A stretch of DNA of 64,000 bases from Lutjanus erythropterus (GCA_020091685.1 CM034599.1:4186836-4250835); one strand, 5' to 3'; shown: positions 11,446-25,400, counted from the first letter of the stretch. Made by a program: numbers and translations. The notes: generated by a model from the letters alone, not told the origin.

Positions 11446-12360
11446 GGAATCTCCTCAAGTCTTTTTGAGTGTGCACACTAAATCAGTGTGTCTTAGTTTG
11501 CCACAACATGTGACTTAAATTATAATTTTGATCTTTGCAAGCTTCCAAGCACCAAGTAATTTATTTAACAAGTTTAAAGAACTAAATATAAAAAGTAGGC
11601 TTTTTTACAACATCCTCCCCAAATTCATTTTACCAGTTATGCCAAAAGAGCGTGCAGTGGGTTTTGATCCCCTGCCAAGGAGTGTAACTCTCCCCTGAGG
11701 AAGACCCTTTTGGGCTTTATGTAGAAATTAATTGGCAGAAACTTAGACTTAGCTTGTTAGAGACAAATGTTGTTTTTGTAATAAAGACAAGGAGGTTTCC
11801 TTTAGAATTTTGCATCAAAAACACCTAACAAACAGACATAAGAGAGATTTAGAATTGATATAGTTTATTCTTGCTCTTTTTTGTGAACTGGAAGGAGAAA
11901 CAACCTGTCATTTATTTTTAACTGGATGTATATGACAATATTTTGATGAATGTTCAGCACCTATATAAGAAGAAAACCTGGGTAAACACTTCAATTTCAG
12001 GATAAAGACATGTTGACATGTTTTGAAGGTAATGCAAAGGATACAGATATTGTTGTTCTGTGCTCTTATTTTTATTATTGGGTAAATTCCACACTGACTA
12101 GATGGATTTACTCTGAACCAAGTTTTAAAGATGGATGATAGCACAACAGGTAAGAAGAAAAATATGTCATTTTGATTTCAGGGTGAACTGTCCCTTTAAA
12201 GAACCGTTATGACCTTTGTTTTCAATTAGTCATTTTTTTTATTCCAAGCTCAAAATATTTATTTATTTTTTAGCACTTTATATATTTGCTAATCGACAAA
12301 TTTCTTAGAACTTAATATAAAGATGAGGCGTTTTCAGTGAAACGTGATCGTCATTGTTTC
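11446..12360. other. ulk1-ep400 intergenic region
   Basis: AT-rich spacer with no gene. The stretch near 12130-12200 (ending GGGTGAACTGTCCCTTTAAA) resembles one end of the inverted-repeat family at 49536-50390, so part of the spacer is probably a decayed element. No PUS1-like coding segment is visible on either strand. Confidence 0.6.
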
Positions 12361-12374
12361 GTATCTTCCTGGAG

Positions 12375-12430
12375 ACAGAACTACTTCCGGGTCACAGCAA
12401 AGGTTGCTGCGGTCGCCATGTTGCTGAATG
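12375..12430 (+). promoter_or_regulatory. ep400: ep400 core promoter candidate (ETS and YY1 motifs)
   Basis: TATA-less region just upstream of and within the first ep400 exon. ACTTCCGG at 12383-12390 is a consensus ETS/GABP site, and CGCCATGTTG at 12414-12423 matches the YY1 motif often found at or just after the start site of housekeeping genes. The pair, at about 30 bp spacing before a spliced non-coding exon, is a typical arrangement. The start site is inferred, not observed. Confidence 0.6.
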
Positions 12431-12568
12431 AAATTAGCTCCAAAACATTGAATAGCCGTTAGCAATATCGATATTTTATTTTTTCTCGGATTAAAATTTG
12501 TTACAGCATGTGACTCAATGTAAATATGACTTAGGATTTATGAAACGCATACAGAAGCCCCAGTCCCT
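12400..12568 (+). other. ep400: ep400 exon 1 (5' UTR, non-coding)
   Basis: Inferred from a good donor (CAGTCCCT|gtaagt, gt at 12569) downstream of the promoter motifs and from the coding exon at 15154, which begins 35 bases before its start codon and so needs an upstream leader exon. The 5' border is approximate. It contains a short open frame starting at the ATG within the YY1 motif (12418-12462, 14 codons). Confidence 0.55.
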
Positions 12569-13479
12569 GTAAGTAACCCAGTTAAGGTGATAAAATGTAT
12601 TTATTCGTCGGCAGCTGGCCTGCTAGCAATAACAAGCTAAGATCATTAGCATCGGCTAGCACGCGTCTCGTAGCGAGGGTTATTGTAATTAATGAAACGG
12701 CGCAGACAGCATTATTGCGGACGTTATAATTTCATATTTGTAATTTACTGTATGCATATTTTTTACCCAGCCACACGCCTTTACCCTATTCTCCTTTTTA
12801 TTCTGATAATATCTACTAGCTAGCTAGCGTAAGCTAATAGTACGCCCCGGTGGAGCGAAACTGGCAGTGGGAGCTAACGTTAACGTCGTAACAAACAATG
12901 AAAATTTAACCCAGTGCACAGGGAATACTGCTGCATTTAGGTCACATTGGTGGCAAATATAGTGTCATTATTGTGATATAAAACTTGTAGTTTACAACAA
13001 ATTGTGTTTCAACGCTGCCATTTATCGTATTAGGCCACCGGTACAGTACAAATCAGCATTACAACTATCAGTAACGTAAGATCACCTTTGTTTAAATGCA
13101 GGTAGACTTTGGCTGATTAACAGCGGCATGTAAGACGATATTAAGTCTTTCATTTACATTAGAGGACAATCTAAATATTATATCTTGCTGTATAAAGTTT
13201 TCCGTGTTCACAGATGTAGAGATGGGTTGTAGCTGTAAAGATGCACTGTTTAAACCTCTTCACTTATAACTGCTTGCAAGGTCTGTGTTCTGGGTTTTTA
13301 CCATTGGCACATCATCTATTTGCTTAATAATCACTTTGTAATATGACTGATGTTCTAGCCGTCAAGCGAGAAGGGTACTCCTTAAGCAGATGTCCAAAAT
13401 AACTTTAAATTACTGTGTGTAAATGCATTTGGTGTGTTTGTGTGTGTGAGTATTTAAGATTAGTTATGTATGCCAGTCA

Positions 13480-13755
13480 GAGCTGCAACAATCGGTCAAT
13501 TGAAAAAACATTAATTGCCAACCTATTTAATAATCAATTAATCATTTCAGTCATTTTTCAAGGTAAATGTCAAATATTTGCTAGTCCCAGCTGCTTGAAT
13601 TGGACAAAGGCAATTTGAAAATGTCACTTTGGGCTCAAGGAAATTGTGATGAGTATTTTTCACATTTCCTTGCCACTTTATATACTAAACTATTAATTGT
13701 AAAAAAAAAAATCTGCTAATTAATTGAAAATGAAAATAATCATTAGTTGTATCCT
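13480..13755. mobile_element. MITE, family C (copy 1)
   Basis: Begins AGAGCTGCAACAATCGGTCA and ends with the inverted counterpart ATAATCATTAGTTGTATCCT, with AATCAATTAATCA and a CAAATATTTGCTAG-like body. It is the decayed form of a common teleost element whose termini read AGGGCTGCAAC. Other copies: 36236-36307, 38597-38873, 41690-42260, 48087-48570, 63661-63987. Confidence 0.65.
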
Positions 13756-14330
13756 TAAACACACTGTCTTTGTACCTTATAATCACATTGTAATATGTTT
13801 GATGTGCCAGCTGTGAAGTGTGGAGTGCACTACCCAGGAGTTGCTCCAAATATTCTTATATTACATAGTGTAATTGCATTTGAACCCTGTGTGACTTAGT
13901 GTTATATCATTACTACAATATTTGTTTAATTTTTTTCCCATACTATACTAGTATAAAAGGAAACCACATTCAATACCTCTTTCAATACCATGTCAAAAAG
14001 AAGAAGTCCTAAGCACATAAAAAAGGATGTTTTTTTTTATTTTGTTATTTCTTTATTAACAACCTGCCAACAGTGCTGGTACAGAAAAAGTCGCTGAGCA
14101 CCGTCTGGTTTTACTGCAAGACAAATTTCAGGCAGGACCATTAACACCAAACTTAAGTCTTGGTCTTAAAGTCTTGAATTTTGTGACTTTTGATACTCTT
14201 AATCTTAGTATTGTTTTTTATTTAAACATATGGTATCGAAAAGTATCAATATTTAAGTGCTTTGATAACTTGAATGCCTGTGTATGTATTTACAAGTAGT
14301 GAGTGACAGGAGGAAATTCTGTCACATTTT

Positions 14331-14688
14331 AGGGCTGGACAATATACTTATATCGTGATATAAGATTAGATATCTTATATCTAGTCTTTAGGTATTGTTT
14401 TATTGTGATATGGTATAAGTGTTGTCTTTTCCTGGATTTAAAGGCTGTGTTACAGGAAAGTGATATAATTTTTTGAACTTACAGACTGCTCTAGATTTTC
14501 TGTCATTTGCCTTTACCTACTTCTATTATATCCACATTACTAATGAGTATTTATCAAAAATCATATGATGTTAACATTTTGTGAAATCACTACTAGGCAT
14601 CCCTATGATATTCTCACAATATTGATAACAAGGTATTTGGTAAAAAAAAAAATTGCGATCATTGATTTTGCTCATATTGCTCAGCCCT
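14331..14688. mobile_element. MITE, family D
   Basis: Terminal inverted repeats AGGGCTGGACAATAT at 14331 and ATATTGCTCAGCCCT ending at 14688. The interior is rich in ATATCGTGATAT and similar palindromic steps. No coding capacity. Confidence 0.8.
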
Positions 14689-15153
14689 GTTTTTGGACTA
14701 CTGTACACACCAGTTTAATGCAAGAAGTGGGTGATGTGAAGAAGATCTTCTGCCACAATGCATATCATTTTATGTCAAGATATTGACATACATACAAATG
14801 CGTTGGTAAATTAGGGCTGAACAACATGCAAAAAAAAACCATGCCGCTATTTTGACAGATATTGTGATTTCAATAGGAGTCACAATTTTTGCATTTGATT
14901 TTCACTTTTTAAAAAAAGGCAAATTTGCATGTTGCCTTATGTCAGGAGAATATGATTTGTAGTCGAGGGCATCTCTTTAGCACCATAATGCTTCACTGGC
15001 ATCTATTAATATGTTTTACCTTTACCTTAAAAATTGCTTCTCCTTTTTGGAGATACCTGGGTGACCTACCAGACAAAGCCTTCTCTTCATATTCGTGTCA
15101 CTTTAAATAGTTAAAATCACTTATTGCTGTGCTTTGCTGTGCTCTCTCCACAG

Positions 15154-16493
15154 ATTATTGTGTTTAGACATAGTAACAGTCTCACGCGATGCACCATGGA
15201 AGTGGTTCACAGAATATGCAACGACAGCTCCAGAGATCTAAGTCTGTCAGTGGGTCTGAGGCAGAGGAGCAGCAGCAGGCCACCATGGCAGTTACACAGC
15301 AGCAAGCTACAGTTAACCACCCTCAGTCTCCTGTGACCACATTTTCCTCTGCTGCCAGCCCTTCAGCCCCCCAGTCACCCAATTATCAGATAATCATGAG
15401 CCGTAGCCCAGTCACTGGCCAGAACATGAACATCACATTACAAAATGTGGGACAACAGATCACCCTCACCCCACTCCCCATCCAGAACCCTGCATCCCCT
15501 GGCTTTCAGCATACTGCGCCTCAGTGGAGGTTTGAGCATGCTCCATCCTCCTACATCCAGGTCACTTCACCTGTGCCCCAGCCCATGCAGCCCCAAAGTC
15601 CCACCCAGCACAGTCCAGTCCCTCTGCAAGGTGTGACAAGGCCTGGCGCACCTGCAGCAGCACTGGGTGTGTGTGGACAGAGTCCGACCCGCTTTGTCGA
15701 AGCCGGTATGTTAGTGCGGCAAATCAGTTTAGGCAGTCCATCGGGAAGTGGCCACTTTGTTTACCAAGAGGGGACAGGACTGGCCCAGATTGCCCAAGCC
15801 ACACCAGGCCAGGTACAGCTGGCGTCTCCGGGAGCACCAGGCTCTGTGAGGGAACGTCGGCTTTCTCAGCCTCACTCACAGACTGGAGGCACCATCCACC
15901 ACCTCGGACCTCAGAGCCCCGTGGCCACCGGAACTGCTCTCCCCACCCTGGGCAGCCCAGGTCACATCACCACCTCCAACCTACCTCCACAGATCAGCAG
16001 TATCATTCAAGGACAGCTCGCACGCCCTATGATATTTGAGAAGACATCACAAGGTGTGGTTGCTGGTGTAGGAACCACAGCCACAGCATCATTCAGTATA
16101 CCCTCCTCCATTCCACCCTCCAGCCCCTCCCTCACCAGTCCGACACAAGGGATCCCCAACAATCCTCTTGCACCCACCAGCATGGCTGTGGGCACTGTGA
16201 AGAAGCAGGCTCCCAAAAAGCTAGAGGAAATAGCTCCTTCTACACCTGAGATCGCCCAGCTGAGGAAACAGTGCTTGGAGCACCACACCAAGAAGATGGA
16301 GAGTCTGAAAGAAGTTTTCAAAGAATACCTGATCGAACTTTTCTTTCTGCAGCACCTCCAAGGGAATATGATGGACTACTTAGCTTTTAAGAAGAAGCCC
16401 TGTGTTCCCTTGTATACTTACTTGAGACAGAACGACTTGGACTTGGAGGAGGAAGAAGAAGAGGAAGAGCAGTCTGAGGTCATTAATGATGAG
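15154..16493 (+). CDS. ep400: ep400 first coding exon: SPQ-rich N-terminus
   Basis: Largest exon; encodes residues 1-435. Ser/Pro/Gln-rich and mostly disordered, with islands almost identical to human EP400: [16 protein letters not shown]-like [57 protein letters not shown] and an acidic run of Glu after LRQNDLDL. Ends ...VINDE at a GAG|gtatta donor. The island around [10 protein letters not shown] is helical and is the best conserved part of this exon. The start codon is fixed by homology; the downstream in-frame Met residues are not alternatives. Confidence 0.95.
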
Positions 16494-19400
16494 GTATTAA
16501 ATTGGCTGCCTCTTAGTGTGAGGTCAAGTAGGTCTTTTCATTTGTTTTCATCCAATGAGTATTGTTCCTCTTTCAAATCTGTCTTTTTCAGGTAAAGGTT
16601 GTTACTGGAAAGGATGGCCAAGCAGTGACGCCAGTTGCCATAGCAACACAGCTTCCTCCCAATGTTTCTGCAGCTTTCTCTGTCCAGCAGCAGTTTCAGG
16701 TGATAGAGGCAACACTTGTTTTAAGCACTTATTACAATTAGGGATGGGTATTGAGTAGGGTTGGGCAATGCCTACCAAATTGGCATATGGCAGTGTCCAT
16801 AATGAAACACATTGCTTTGATATACTTATTTTGTACTTATTCATCTATGCATCTATGTATGATAGATATTAATTACTCATTAGGCAGTACTTTATGCTGT
16901 TTTTCCTTTAGTAAATCAGATGCAAGGTGCTATTATCATAAACCCATCCTTCATTTTTGCACTCTTTGGCTGACACTTCTTAAAAAGCATTTTCATCAGT
17001 TCTATTAGTTCCTTTAAATCACAATGTTACAATGGTAGAGGGCTCAGTGGACGATAACTGTCAGGCATCATGATGGACAATGGCATCATCCATCAGCCTA
17101 ATCCTCGTATTTTAGAGCCAGCACTCATTTGGTACCGGTTCCTTGACTAACAGTACAGATATATTCATCAGCTCCTGGATAAATGGTGCTGGTATTGAAA
17201 TTTGTCTAACTTTAGTTTGCTCTGATGTAGCTGCCATTCAAATTCCTAACCATCCTCTAATGATGACAAAGCTACCAGTGTCCAATCAAATACATTTGGC
17301 ATTGTGTAACTGCACTTGCGCGTTATGAAAGTTTGGTGGTGTTATTTTTAAAAAACATTAATTAATGAATTAATCAATTTTAAAGTATCCTACAGTATTA
17401 GTATACAGCATTGCCTGTATGACAAAACAAAAAGGGGATGCAGAGTGTTTTGCTGTGTGTTATTCACGTTATATCACCAGCAGTGGAGAGCAGTCTGTCC
17501 AATATGCAAAGCAAGTAAGGAGTTTTTGTGGTGAAATGGACTGAGCAGAGAGTTATTTTCTTCATCACAGAATTGGTCGAAATTGTTTAATGCTGTGGTG
17601 TGTGTTGTTCAGCTGCTCTCATCTGTTACAGCAACTCTAGTGTGTGCACGCTGTAGATGGTCTGGGTGCTGTGCTGCCCTTGCAGCTGAGTTCTTTTTTG
17701 CTCTGTCAGCATCATGTTAATTGTCATTTGGAAAATTGTTTTTTGACATTTATGAATCGATTCAGAATCTTCCACATCTGCATCGCTGTGCATCTAAGAA
17801 TTTAGTATTTCCCCGATCCCTGATCAGTATCAGTAGAATCCTAACAATATCCATCCCTAATTACAATGCGTTTATCTATAGTTTCTTTCTTTGTATTTTT
17901 TTTTAAGAGGAAATCCCTGACTAATCTATGAGCTGTTTTTTCAGGCACACCAAGGGGCTGCTGCTGGCACAATTACAAACCCCGGAGACATGGATGCCTT
18001 TAAGAGGCAGCAGGCTATGGTGCAAGCAGGTAGGGCAAGGATCGTAGACTCCTGTCTCGCTTATGTTGCTTTGTTTCCTCCCCGTTTGCTTTGTTTTCTG
18101 TTTGTTTTCTTTTCTCCCTCTAATTGCTTCTGCTTTTAGATATTTGGCATCCTCTACTAGCGCTCTGTGTTGAAGTCTTAACCCGAGGAAGGAGAGGTGA
18201 CCTGTAAGGTCTGCAGAAGGTCATTGCTCTATGCCGAGTGCTTGTGTTTTGCGTTATGAGGGTATTGTGTGTTTTAAATCCCAGATCAGGCTAAGAGGTC
18301 CCGGATTGACGTTGGTCGCCATGGGCTGATTTTCCAGCATCCTGGTGTAGCTCCTTTAGGATCACCTGGCGTTCCACTCCAGCAGCTTATGCCAACTGCG
18401 CAAGGTAGGAGTGCTACTACCAGGCCGTTCTGTGTTCTGTTCGATGCTGCTGGACGTTCCTTAAACTTAAGGAGATTTTAAATAAGTAAATCACAACATT
18501 CATCTTCTACAAACAAACTTCAAGCAGCATCAACAAACAGATCTTCATCCATGTGCTGGATTTCTCAGCAGTCCACAGGAAGTTCAGGCTTAGCTGTACC
18601 CGCAGCAGCTCTTTCTCTGTCAGGATAAATGGGGAAGAAGACAATCCAAGTCTGAAGAAGAGTAGCCACTCAATGGGAAGATGCCATGTCTTATGATTTT
18701 CCTTTTTTGTTTTAACTGTTGATCATCCGTCGTTATCCATCTCTTCTTTTCTGAAGTTTGTTCCTGTTCGTCATCTTTATTTGGACAGACCTTCCCGTGC
18801 TGATGGATTCTCATCTTATTTGGAGGTGGATCACAGAAAGTGGGAACCCTGTGGGAACAAATTCACTTTCCAATGGGTTTTGCTTGTTTTCCCATTTTAT
18901 GAATCCACGTCTCATGCTTCCTTTTAATTTACCATTGTCATTCCTTCACAAGTCTTTTCCCTCTCCGGTTGTTCGTCCTTGCACCATCAAAATGGATTCA
19001 AAACCATCAATCTTCAGTTCATACGTTGCATCTTCAAGAGTGTCTTTATTTGTCTCATGTTCACATTTAGTTGATTTCCTTCGTTCCATGTTATTTCATG
19101 GCATTTTGTTCTGACTTGGCTTCTTTCCCTCAGTCTAAGTAGGAGGGGAATCATGTGGAGGAGTTGCGTTCACGACACAGGTTTTTGCGATTGTGGTGGT
19201 GTGGGTGTGTCAGGGCCAGGTGTTGATGGCGTCTAGGCAAGGTGGTGTGCCGTGCAGGGAGGTAAGGCAGGCGCTGCTTTAGTGTGCACAGCTCCGCTCA
19301 GGCCTGCTGTCTGCAAGACCCCATGTGTGTCCTTTTGCTCACCTCTGTGCTTTGTCGCTATGTGAGGCATCCAGATGCCTTGGTTACCGCTAGAATGACA

Positions 19401-22400
19401 TCGCTTCATGCATGCCCAGACATATGGTGTTTTTGTGAGTGTCTGCTCTGTATTTTTATTTCCCCTTTCTTCTCCCTGTCTCTATTTTCAAAAGTTCTTT
19501 TTTCATTTTCCTTTGTAACATTTCTATTTTTCCTCTCTAAAAAACTCTCTTATTGCACGTATAATTTTTGATGTTTTTAACCACATTCTCTCAACATTTG
19601 AAATGCAATGTTTTGGTTTTGCATTAATCAAAGTAGTATTTTATTTGAGAGACATGTAGAATCTCACATTGATTTCATTTCTTCTGTAACCATTTTGCTG
19701 TATGACTTTCATTAGTTTCCGCTCTGATCATCAGGAAGTAGTACACTACTGTTGATTCATACAGTACATCTAGTTCATTAAGGCAAGGTTCTGAGGAGCT
19801 CTAATAGCTGAAGCTCAAAAAGTCATTTAAAATTTAAAGGTACTATTTCATTATGTATTTATCAGCTTCCAAAGATGTAACTTGTTGAAAGGGGTCTCTC
19901 AAATATATAATAAGAGGAAGCTACCACACATTTAATGCCATATAAAACCTTTTTAATTAGCAAAAGCACAAACAAGCTTTTACAAAACAGATGGCAGGAC
20001 TGCCAATGTGATTTTTAATGTTTTTCTTTGTGTTGCTCTCTATACCACCCCTTTGTTCGTCCTATAATTTGGTTACTATGTGTACAGGCGGGATGCCGCC
20101 TACTCCTCAAGCGGTCCAGATTGCAGGACAGAAGCAGAATCAGCAACAATACGACCCATCCAAAGGACCGCCGGTGCAGAATGCAGCCAGCCTGCACACC
20201 CCTCCTCCACAGCTGCCTGGAAGGTTGCCCCAAGGTGCCCTCCCCATGGCCGGTCTGCCCATGACGCTCTCCCAGCAGCCTCAGTTAGTTGAGAACACGG
20301 CTCAGCCTGGCGGTCAGCTCCAGGCACAGGTGAAGGTGCAGGCAGGTGGACCTGTACTGGCCACAGTAAACCCTCACACACAGCTCCAGGCCCAACTCCA
20401 GCAGCAAATGCAGCCAGGTCTTCATCTCCAGCTGCAGCCTCAGCAGCAACAGTCCCAGCCCATACTACAGACGGGACAAGCGGTCAGTGCCCGAAACCAT
20501 ATGAATACAGATTTCATGTATGTTTGTGCCTAAATGATGAGATTGTTCTATTAAGAATGTTTTCCTCCTCTCTTTATAGACGGTGGCACTTGCTCGCCCT
20601 GGTACAGAGCCAAACCAGCCAGTTCAAAGAGTCATGACCAACTCAATATCCATGACATCCATGTCTCCTGCTCCCCTTTCTGCTCCTAATTCTGTTCCAA
20701 CCCCCCACACTGCAAGTCCGATGCGCCCTCTTGGCTCCAATGTCAACCCAAGCACCCAGTCCAAACTGACTGGAACCAACGGCATATCTGCGGTCAAAGT
20801 CGGTGGCTTTGGTCAAAGTGGGACCATGCAGTCCTCACAGGAGGGTTCTCAAGATAAACAAGTTGAGCAGGCCAAACTGGTGAGTTCCATGTGCTCACTT
20901 AGTTTCCAGAGAGTTTCAAGAACTTAGTCATTGTGCAAACACAACAAAATATTAATTGTATTATCCTGAAATGTGCTGTTTTAAGAAATGGTGCAGTCTT
21001 TTAACACATATTTATAAAGAACATTGAGACAAAATAAAGTTAGAGGAGAACAACGGCGCTGCATCCGTGTGTGCTGTCATCTTATCATTGCAGATGTATG
21101 CAAATGATCTTGGCCTAAATAGATTCAGGGCTTTGCTGCCTTTAAATGTTACAGAGTCACTGGTCTTACATGGTTAAAGTTAAAGTGAATTTTTTTTGAA
21201 AGTTTAGAAAGCAACAGCTTAAGTATCGCTTTTAAATGTGTTCTTGGGAATATCTGTATTAGTCGTACTGTAACAAAACTTCAGAATGAAACCAACACGT
21301 AACCAATAAGCACTAATGCAAACTGTGTAGCCCGGTCAGAATTTACTGGAGCACATTACCTATAAAATTAATTTTTCAAGTAAAAATCCATAAATATAAC
21401 TCAATAAATGCACTGAAAGTTACCAGTCCAGACATGAAGGACAGGAATAGCCCTCAGTTCTGACAGAAAAAAATCATCGCCTCTGTTTTTCGTGATTTTG
21501 GGTCAGTGTTGTGTTTTTAGCTAAATCAATGTTTCTGTCCCTGTTGCACTAGGATAGTGTGTTAAGCTAACTTTAATTTGTCAGGAAAGAACATCGCATC
21601 AGTCCGTACTTAAAACATTGGTCAATGAATACTGACTTGTAAAAATGCAAACTTAACACAGGTCCAAAGACAGAAAATAGAAAACATATTGTGAAAGGTT
21701 TGGGTTCACTCTTTAATTTGGTGTACCTGAAATTATTTTAAAAAAATGGAAATTTCAATCAGATTTCATTATTAGTTTATTAGCTGCTAATTTTAATGTT
21801 ACTTCATTCAGTGATTTAACCCTTCACTCATTTTAACTATTACTTGGTTAGGATCACTGGTTACTGGTTTAGTTACTGGTTGTCCTGAGTAAAGATAAAT
21901 ATTTAACAAATTTTTTTTGCAGTCATGAAACAGATCTTAAACTGCATTCATAATGGTGATAAAGAGATTTAAAGAGTATTAAATTCAGTACGTAAATGTG
22001 CCCAAACCCTGTCTTAGATACATATATGTGCCGCCCTCGAATCTTGAGCGCTGTCTGTATTTTTTCTTTTTCATTTTCTTCTTAATGAAAGCAAACATAC
22101 ATGCTCTTATTGACATTTGATAAATACATATTATTTACATAAGCTCTTTGACAACACCCAGTGATGACTGCTGCTTTATTCATTCTATGATCTGCTTTTG
22201 TCCATTGACCTTTATTTGAATATGTTCATTGAGTAAGATTTTAATTTTGGTGTTCAACACCTTATATATTCCTGGAGCAACTGAAACAAGGATTAATACT
22301 GTCGATATGTACCATTATACTGTTATATTAATGTCACATACTGTTTCTGTTTCTTAGGAAAGTCAAGTGCATCAGCGCATCTCTGAGCTGAGGAAGGAAG

Positions 22401-25400
22401 GCCAGTGGTCAGCCAGTCGGCTCCCCAAACTCGTTGAAGCCACACGTCCAAAGTCCCACTGGGACTACCTCCTGGAGGAGATGCAGTGGATGGCAGCTGA
22501 CTTTGCCCAGGAGAGGAGATGGAAAGAAGCTGCAGCTAAGAAGGTATGGCAGAGATGGAATAATTTATAAAGAGAAATGTGAAATTATACATCAGCACGA
22601 CAAAAGGAGGTGTCATAGAAAGTTAAAACCAAACTGTCTTGTGTCTCCGCTACAGCTTGTTCGTACATGTGCCCGTTACCATCAAGAGCAGAAAAAAAGT
22701 GAAGAGAGGTCAAAGAAAGAAAGGGAAATTCATCTTCGTCACATTGCCAGCACAATTGCCAGAGAGGTTGAGTTCTTCTGGTCAAACATTGAGCAGGTTT
22801 GTAAATAATTTATGTCTTTATTTCTCTTCATTATGTCCTTAGTTCTGAATAAAAACATTGTTTTTATCAGTCTGAATGAGGTGTTCTTTTCATCAGGTTG
22901 TGGAAATTAAGCTCCAGTTTGAAATTTATGAGAAGAGGCTCAAAGCACTCAGCTTACAAAAAGCCTCAGCCAAAGGTACGTCCCACTGACCAACTACCAA
23001 AAATAAAACTGAATATTTTTTTCTCTGTATCACAAGCTTTTACTTCTCATCCATTTGTTGTGCTTCAAAGCTTTTTGTATTGAATTTAAATCACTTGTGT
23101 TGCAGCACCTGGTCAGTCAGCAGGAGGGAAAGCTGATAAAGAGGTAGATGCATTTACACTGTAATGAATGACCATGCAAATCCACCCACTGCATTTTATT
23201 TTTATCTAAATATTATTTCTTCTATAGGAGGCCGCAACTTCAACTAAAAAAAGAAAAGCAAGTTCCTCCTTGGTTGATGAAGACGGTATGTCAAACTATT
23301 AAGTGTCATCTGGCCAAAAAATAGAAACATGGATGTTTAAAGAATCTGTACAGTTGGTGTTGTATGGTTTTCTTTACTCTGCAAAATTATAGGTAACTGG
23401 ACATTATATGACTGTCCTCTCTTTTAGTTGCAGATGAAGAGAGCACCATAGACGAACAGGAGGTCATGGAGGGGGAAACAGACCACAAAGCAGAGCTGAA
23501 TGACCTTGCCAAAGATGGTACTTACTGACTTTACTTTTCTGTCTGATAAAAGGTTTGATTAAAAATGAGATATGTATTCATTTCCACACACCCAGGATGT
23601 TTCAGTAACACCTACCAGGCTTTAGTGGTATCCATTTTCTGACTTAATCAAATATTCAAGGTCCGATAATGCCATGATAAATAGTTTACAATGCAGTATT
23701 TATCACAATGTAAAAATGAATTCTTTGACAATGAATGTTTGAATTTTGAAACAAAAACTGTTCATCAGTCAGTAGCAGTCGTTTTATGAAATAAAAATAA
23801 TGAAATGATTAACCATGTAATCATGGTATTGTCATACTCAGTATTGAAACATTTTTTAGTGTAATATTTGATATTTATTTACATAACAATGTCTGATTTT
23901 CTTTTCTCAACAAATTACTAATGCTGCTTGATAAGTATACCATACAAGTACTAGATTTACTTGTATTTGTGTCAGTATTGCTTATGCATGTACTTTAATA
24001 TTTGGTTTTTAGCTGAGATGCCTCTGGATGTTTTGATGAAGCAGTATGCTGGCGCCTATGCTGACGGCTTCGAGTGGCCTCAGCCAAGTCCTCATAGTGA
24101 TGAGGATGACATGGACGAGACTGAAGGTGCCTTTGGAATTGAAAAATGAAGAATGACATTGTTATGTTCATCCTTATAACTGTTTTATGCAATGGTTGTG
24201 AATGACATCACCCTGAAGTAGTGGATATTCTTGTTTTGCAGAAATGGAGTGTCCTGCAGGCAGTCCACCTGAGGCGGTCATGATTGACTCCCTGCTCAGC
24301 GTGGATCAGTACCGTGGTGCAGACAAAGCCACTTCCTCTGACTCTGATGGGAAACCTGCAAGAGACATCGCTGAAGTGGCTGCTGCCACAGAGCTCATCC
24401 TGCCCAAGGGCAGTTTCAGAACCACTTCCTCAGTAAGACACACACACAGAAACAAAAACACACACAAAAGAAAAAATGTCTTTTATTGTTTTTTCACTCA
24501 TCTTTTATTTTTATTAGACCCGCAGCCCAGCACCTTTTCTACTGCACGGGTCTCTGCGAGAATATCAACAGATTGGTGTGGACTGGCTGGTGAACCTTTA
24601 CAAGAAAAACCTCAACGGCATCCTCGCAGATGAAACAGGCCTTGGAAAGACCGTACAGACTGTGGCTTACATGGCTCACTTAGCTGGCCAAGAGGGTACG
24701 CCTGTTCAAAGATATGCATGACTTTTTAATAGGGGTGGGCATTTCAAGCCAAAATGCTAGTCAATATTCGCTGGGCCCTGTTTGACAATTAGATCAGTTA
24801 AATTTTTTTTTTATAATTTAATGACTATTGGAAAATCATGACCCATCCCTTTTTTTAATAGTGAATATTTGTGAAATTCTTATTTTTAGAATTGAATGTT
24901 CTGAAGATGTGGTCTGTTTTTCTCTACAGGCATTTGGGGACCTCACCTTATTGTAGTAAGGACTTGCAAGTTGCTAAATTGGGAGGTGGAGTTCAAGCGC
25001 TGGTGTCCTGGCCTGAAGATCCTCCTGTACCTTGGCAACAGAAGGGAGCGCAGATCTAAGAGAACAGTAATTTTTGTTGCATTTAAATTATTAATGACAT
25101 TACTTGATGTAGAAAGCTTTTTTTCAGTAAATGTGATAACCTATTTTCTGATCACTGATCTACAGTGGTGGGGGGAAGCCAACAGCTTCCATGTCTGTGT
25201 GACATCCTACAAGCTGCTGATGAAAGACCAGAGCCATTTTCTGAGGAGAAGGTGGAGGCACCTGGTCCTGGATGAAGTGCAGCTCATCAAAAACATGACT
25301 GAGAAACACTGGGAAACAATCTTTGCTCTCAGAAGGTGAGCTGGATGATCAATATCATGTCCACTTTCTCTGAAAGCAGGATTTTAAGTTTTCAGGCCTG

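Larger units (their letters stand above)
12569..15153 (+). other. ep400: ep400 intron 1 with repeats
   Basis: GT-AG intron. The first 300 bases are GC- and CpG-richer than the rest and probably belong to the promoter domain. Inverted-repeat elements at 13480-13755 and 14331-14688, and a probable third from about 14812, fill much of the remainder. No coding exon seen. Confidence 0.65.

Noticed and set aside
11446..12400. PUS1 between ulk1 and ep400, as in human
   Set aside because: No open frame or exon with pseudouridine-synthase character in the interval on either strand.
18030..20087. A snoRNA in an ep400 intron (human EP400 hosts SNORA49)
   Set aside because: I could not find a convincing H box and ACA box with two hairpins. 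A covariance-model search would decide.
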